DNA from: Marichromatium bheemlicum
GTDB taxonomy: Bacteria > Pseudomonadota > Gammaproteobacteria > Chromatiales > Chromatiaceae
Assembly: GCF_012276755.1 (NCBI RefSeq)
Contig: NZ_JAAXKX010000009.1
Coordinates: 1-64,000, forward strand
DNA length: 64,000 nt
Direction of reading: 5' to 3'
Shown here: positions 63,605 to 64,000 of the stretch, piece after piece
Layout: each line of letters begins with the position of its first letter
Numbering within the stretch: the first letter of the stretch is position 1
Made by a program: the position numbers and the translations under genes
Notes under the pieces: model-generated
What the model saw: the letters and a program-made list of their open reading frames with translations, nothing else
Databases searched by the model: none
What the model was told of the DNA's origin: nothing

Positions 63605-64000
63605 CTACTGCATCACCAGATCCGTGAACAGGATCCCCTCGATCTGCGCCGGCTCGCCGGCCTTGATCAGGGCCGCACCGAGCATCTCGGCGAGTTCCTC
63701 ACGCAGTGCGTCCTTGCCCTCTGGGGTATTGAGTTTGGTGTAGTCCTGGATCGCCAGGTGGGCCAGGAAGTCGTTGCGGATCATCGGCAGATGACGCTCG
63801 ATGGCCGCGGCCACCGCCTCGTCACGCGTCATCACCGTCACCCCCACCCGCAGGAAACGCACCGGCCCCTCGGCCGAGAGGTTGACCGTCATCGAGTCGA
63901 GCGGACGATAGAGCATCGGCCCGAGCGCCACGGCCGGGGCCGCGGCACCTGCGGTAGCTTCCTGCTCGGCGACAACCTCTTCGCCCTCGGTGGCCTCAGG
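63605..64000 (-). CDS. fliL: flagellar basal-body protein FliL (5' end outside window)
   Basis: FliL surrounds the stator and supports torque. The visible 131 codons are open to the window edge, so the cytoplasmic start and membrane helix lie beyond 64000. The segment begins in an Ala/Glu-rich linker (EGEEVVAEQEATAGAAA). The periplasmic domain follows with FLRVGVTVMTRDE and the C-terminal IEGILFTDLVMQ, matching FliL. A GTG at 63931 could mimic a start but would lack the membrane anchor. Confidence 0.92.
   Translation of the reverse strand, partial: PEATEGEEVVAEQEATAGAAAPAVALGPMLYRPLDSMTVNLSAEGPVRFLRVGVTVMTRDEAVAAAIERHLPMIRNDFLAHLAIQDYTKLNTPEGKDALREELAEMLGAALIKAGEPAQIEGILFTDLVMQ

Overview
The window is high-GC gammaproteobacterial chromosome, roughly two-thirds G+C by eye. 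Gene content and order best fit a purple sulfur bacterium of the Chromatiales (Chromatiaceae-like) with a polar flagellum. This rests on three things: the hfq-hflX-hflK-hflC-DUF2065-hisZ-purA block, oadGAB, and a Pseudomonas-type flagellar/chemotaxis layout. The genus cannot be fixed from the sequence alone. Nearly all genes lie on the minus strand. The exceptions are flgA-flgM-flgN-ycgR-fliK-fhlB (about 41.6-45.9 kb) and a small FliT-like gene at 26.5 kb.

Region 1 (0-6.4 kb) is a fatty-acid and phospholipid cluster, transcribed yceD-rpmF-plsX-fabH-fabD-fabG-acpP-fabF. Region 2 (6.4-9.7 kb) is oadGAB, a Na+-pumping oxaloacetate decarboxylase. Region 3 (9.7-23.9 kb) is the conserved housekeeping block nnr-tsaE-amiC-mutL-miaA-hfq-hflX-hflK-hflC-DUF2065-hisZ-purA. 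It is broken by a 546-bp repeat-rich spacer between amiC and mutL.

Region 4 (24.3-39.4 kb) holds a TPR/FkbM methyltransferase with an unknown partner gene, a FliT-like gene, and the rod/hook operon flgBCDEFGHIJKL. A near-perfect sigma-54 promoter precedes flgB, with a 14-copy pentanucleotide repeat just upstream of it. A near-perfect sigma-28 (FliA) promoter inside the 3' end of flgJ should drive flgKL. FlgE, FlgK and FlgL are all enlarged by internally repeated modules, and those of FlgE and FlgL sit in DNA of lower GC.

Region 5 (39.5-46 kb) is cheR and cheV facing flgAMN, a PilZ flagellar brake, a fliK-type gene and an FlhB C-terminal-domain protein. Region 6 (45.9-64 kb) is the export-apparatus, regulator and chemotaxis supercluster, transcribed fliLMNOPQR-flhBA-flhF-fleN-fliA-cheYZAB-motCD-cheW, then an (xxERR)n repeat protein and a DUF2802 protein. 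fliL is cut by the window edge.

Together regions 4-6 encode most of the flagellar export gate, switch, rod, hook, P/L rings, hook-filament junction, a second stator pair (MotCD) and one complete chemotaxis pathway. The sigma-54 then FliA/FlgM hierarchy can be read from promoter motifs. Flagellin, filament cap, C-ring FliG, the MS ring and the sigma-54 activators are not in the window. I found no rRNA, tRNA, CRISPR, transposase or prophage genes.
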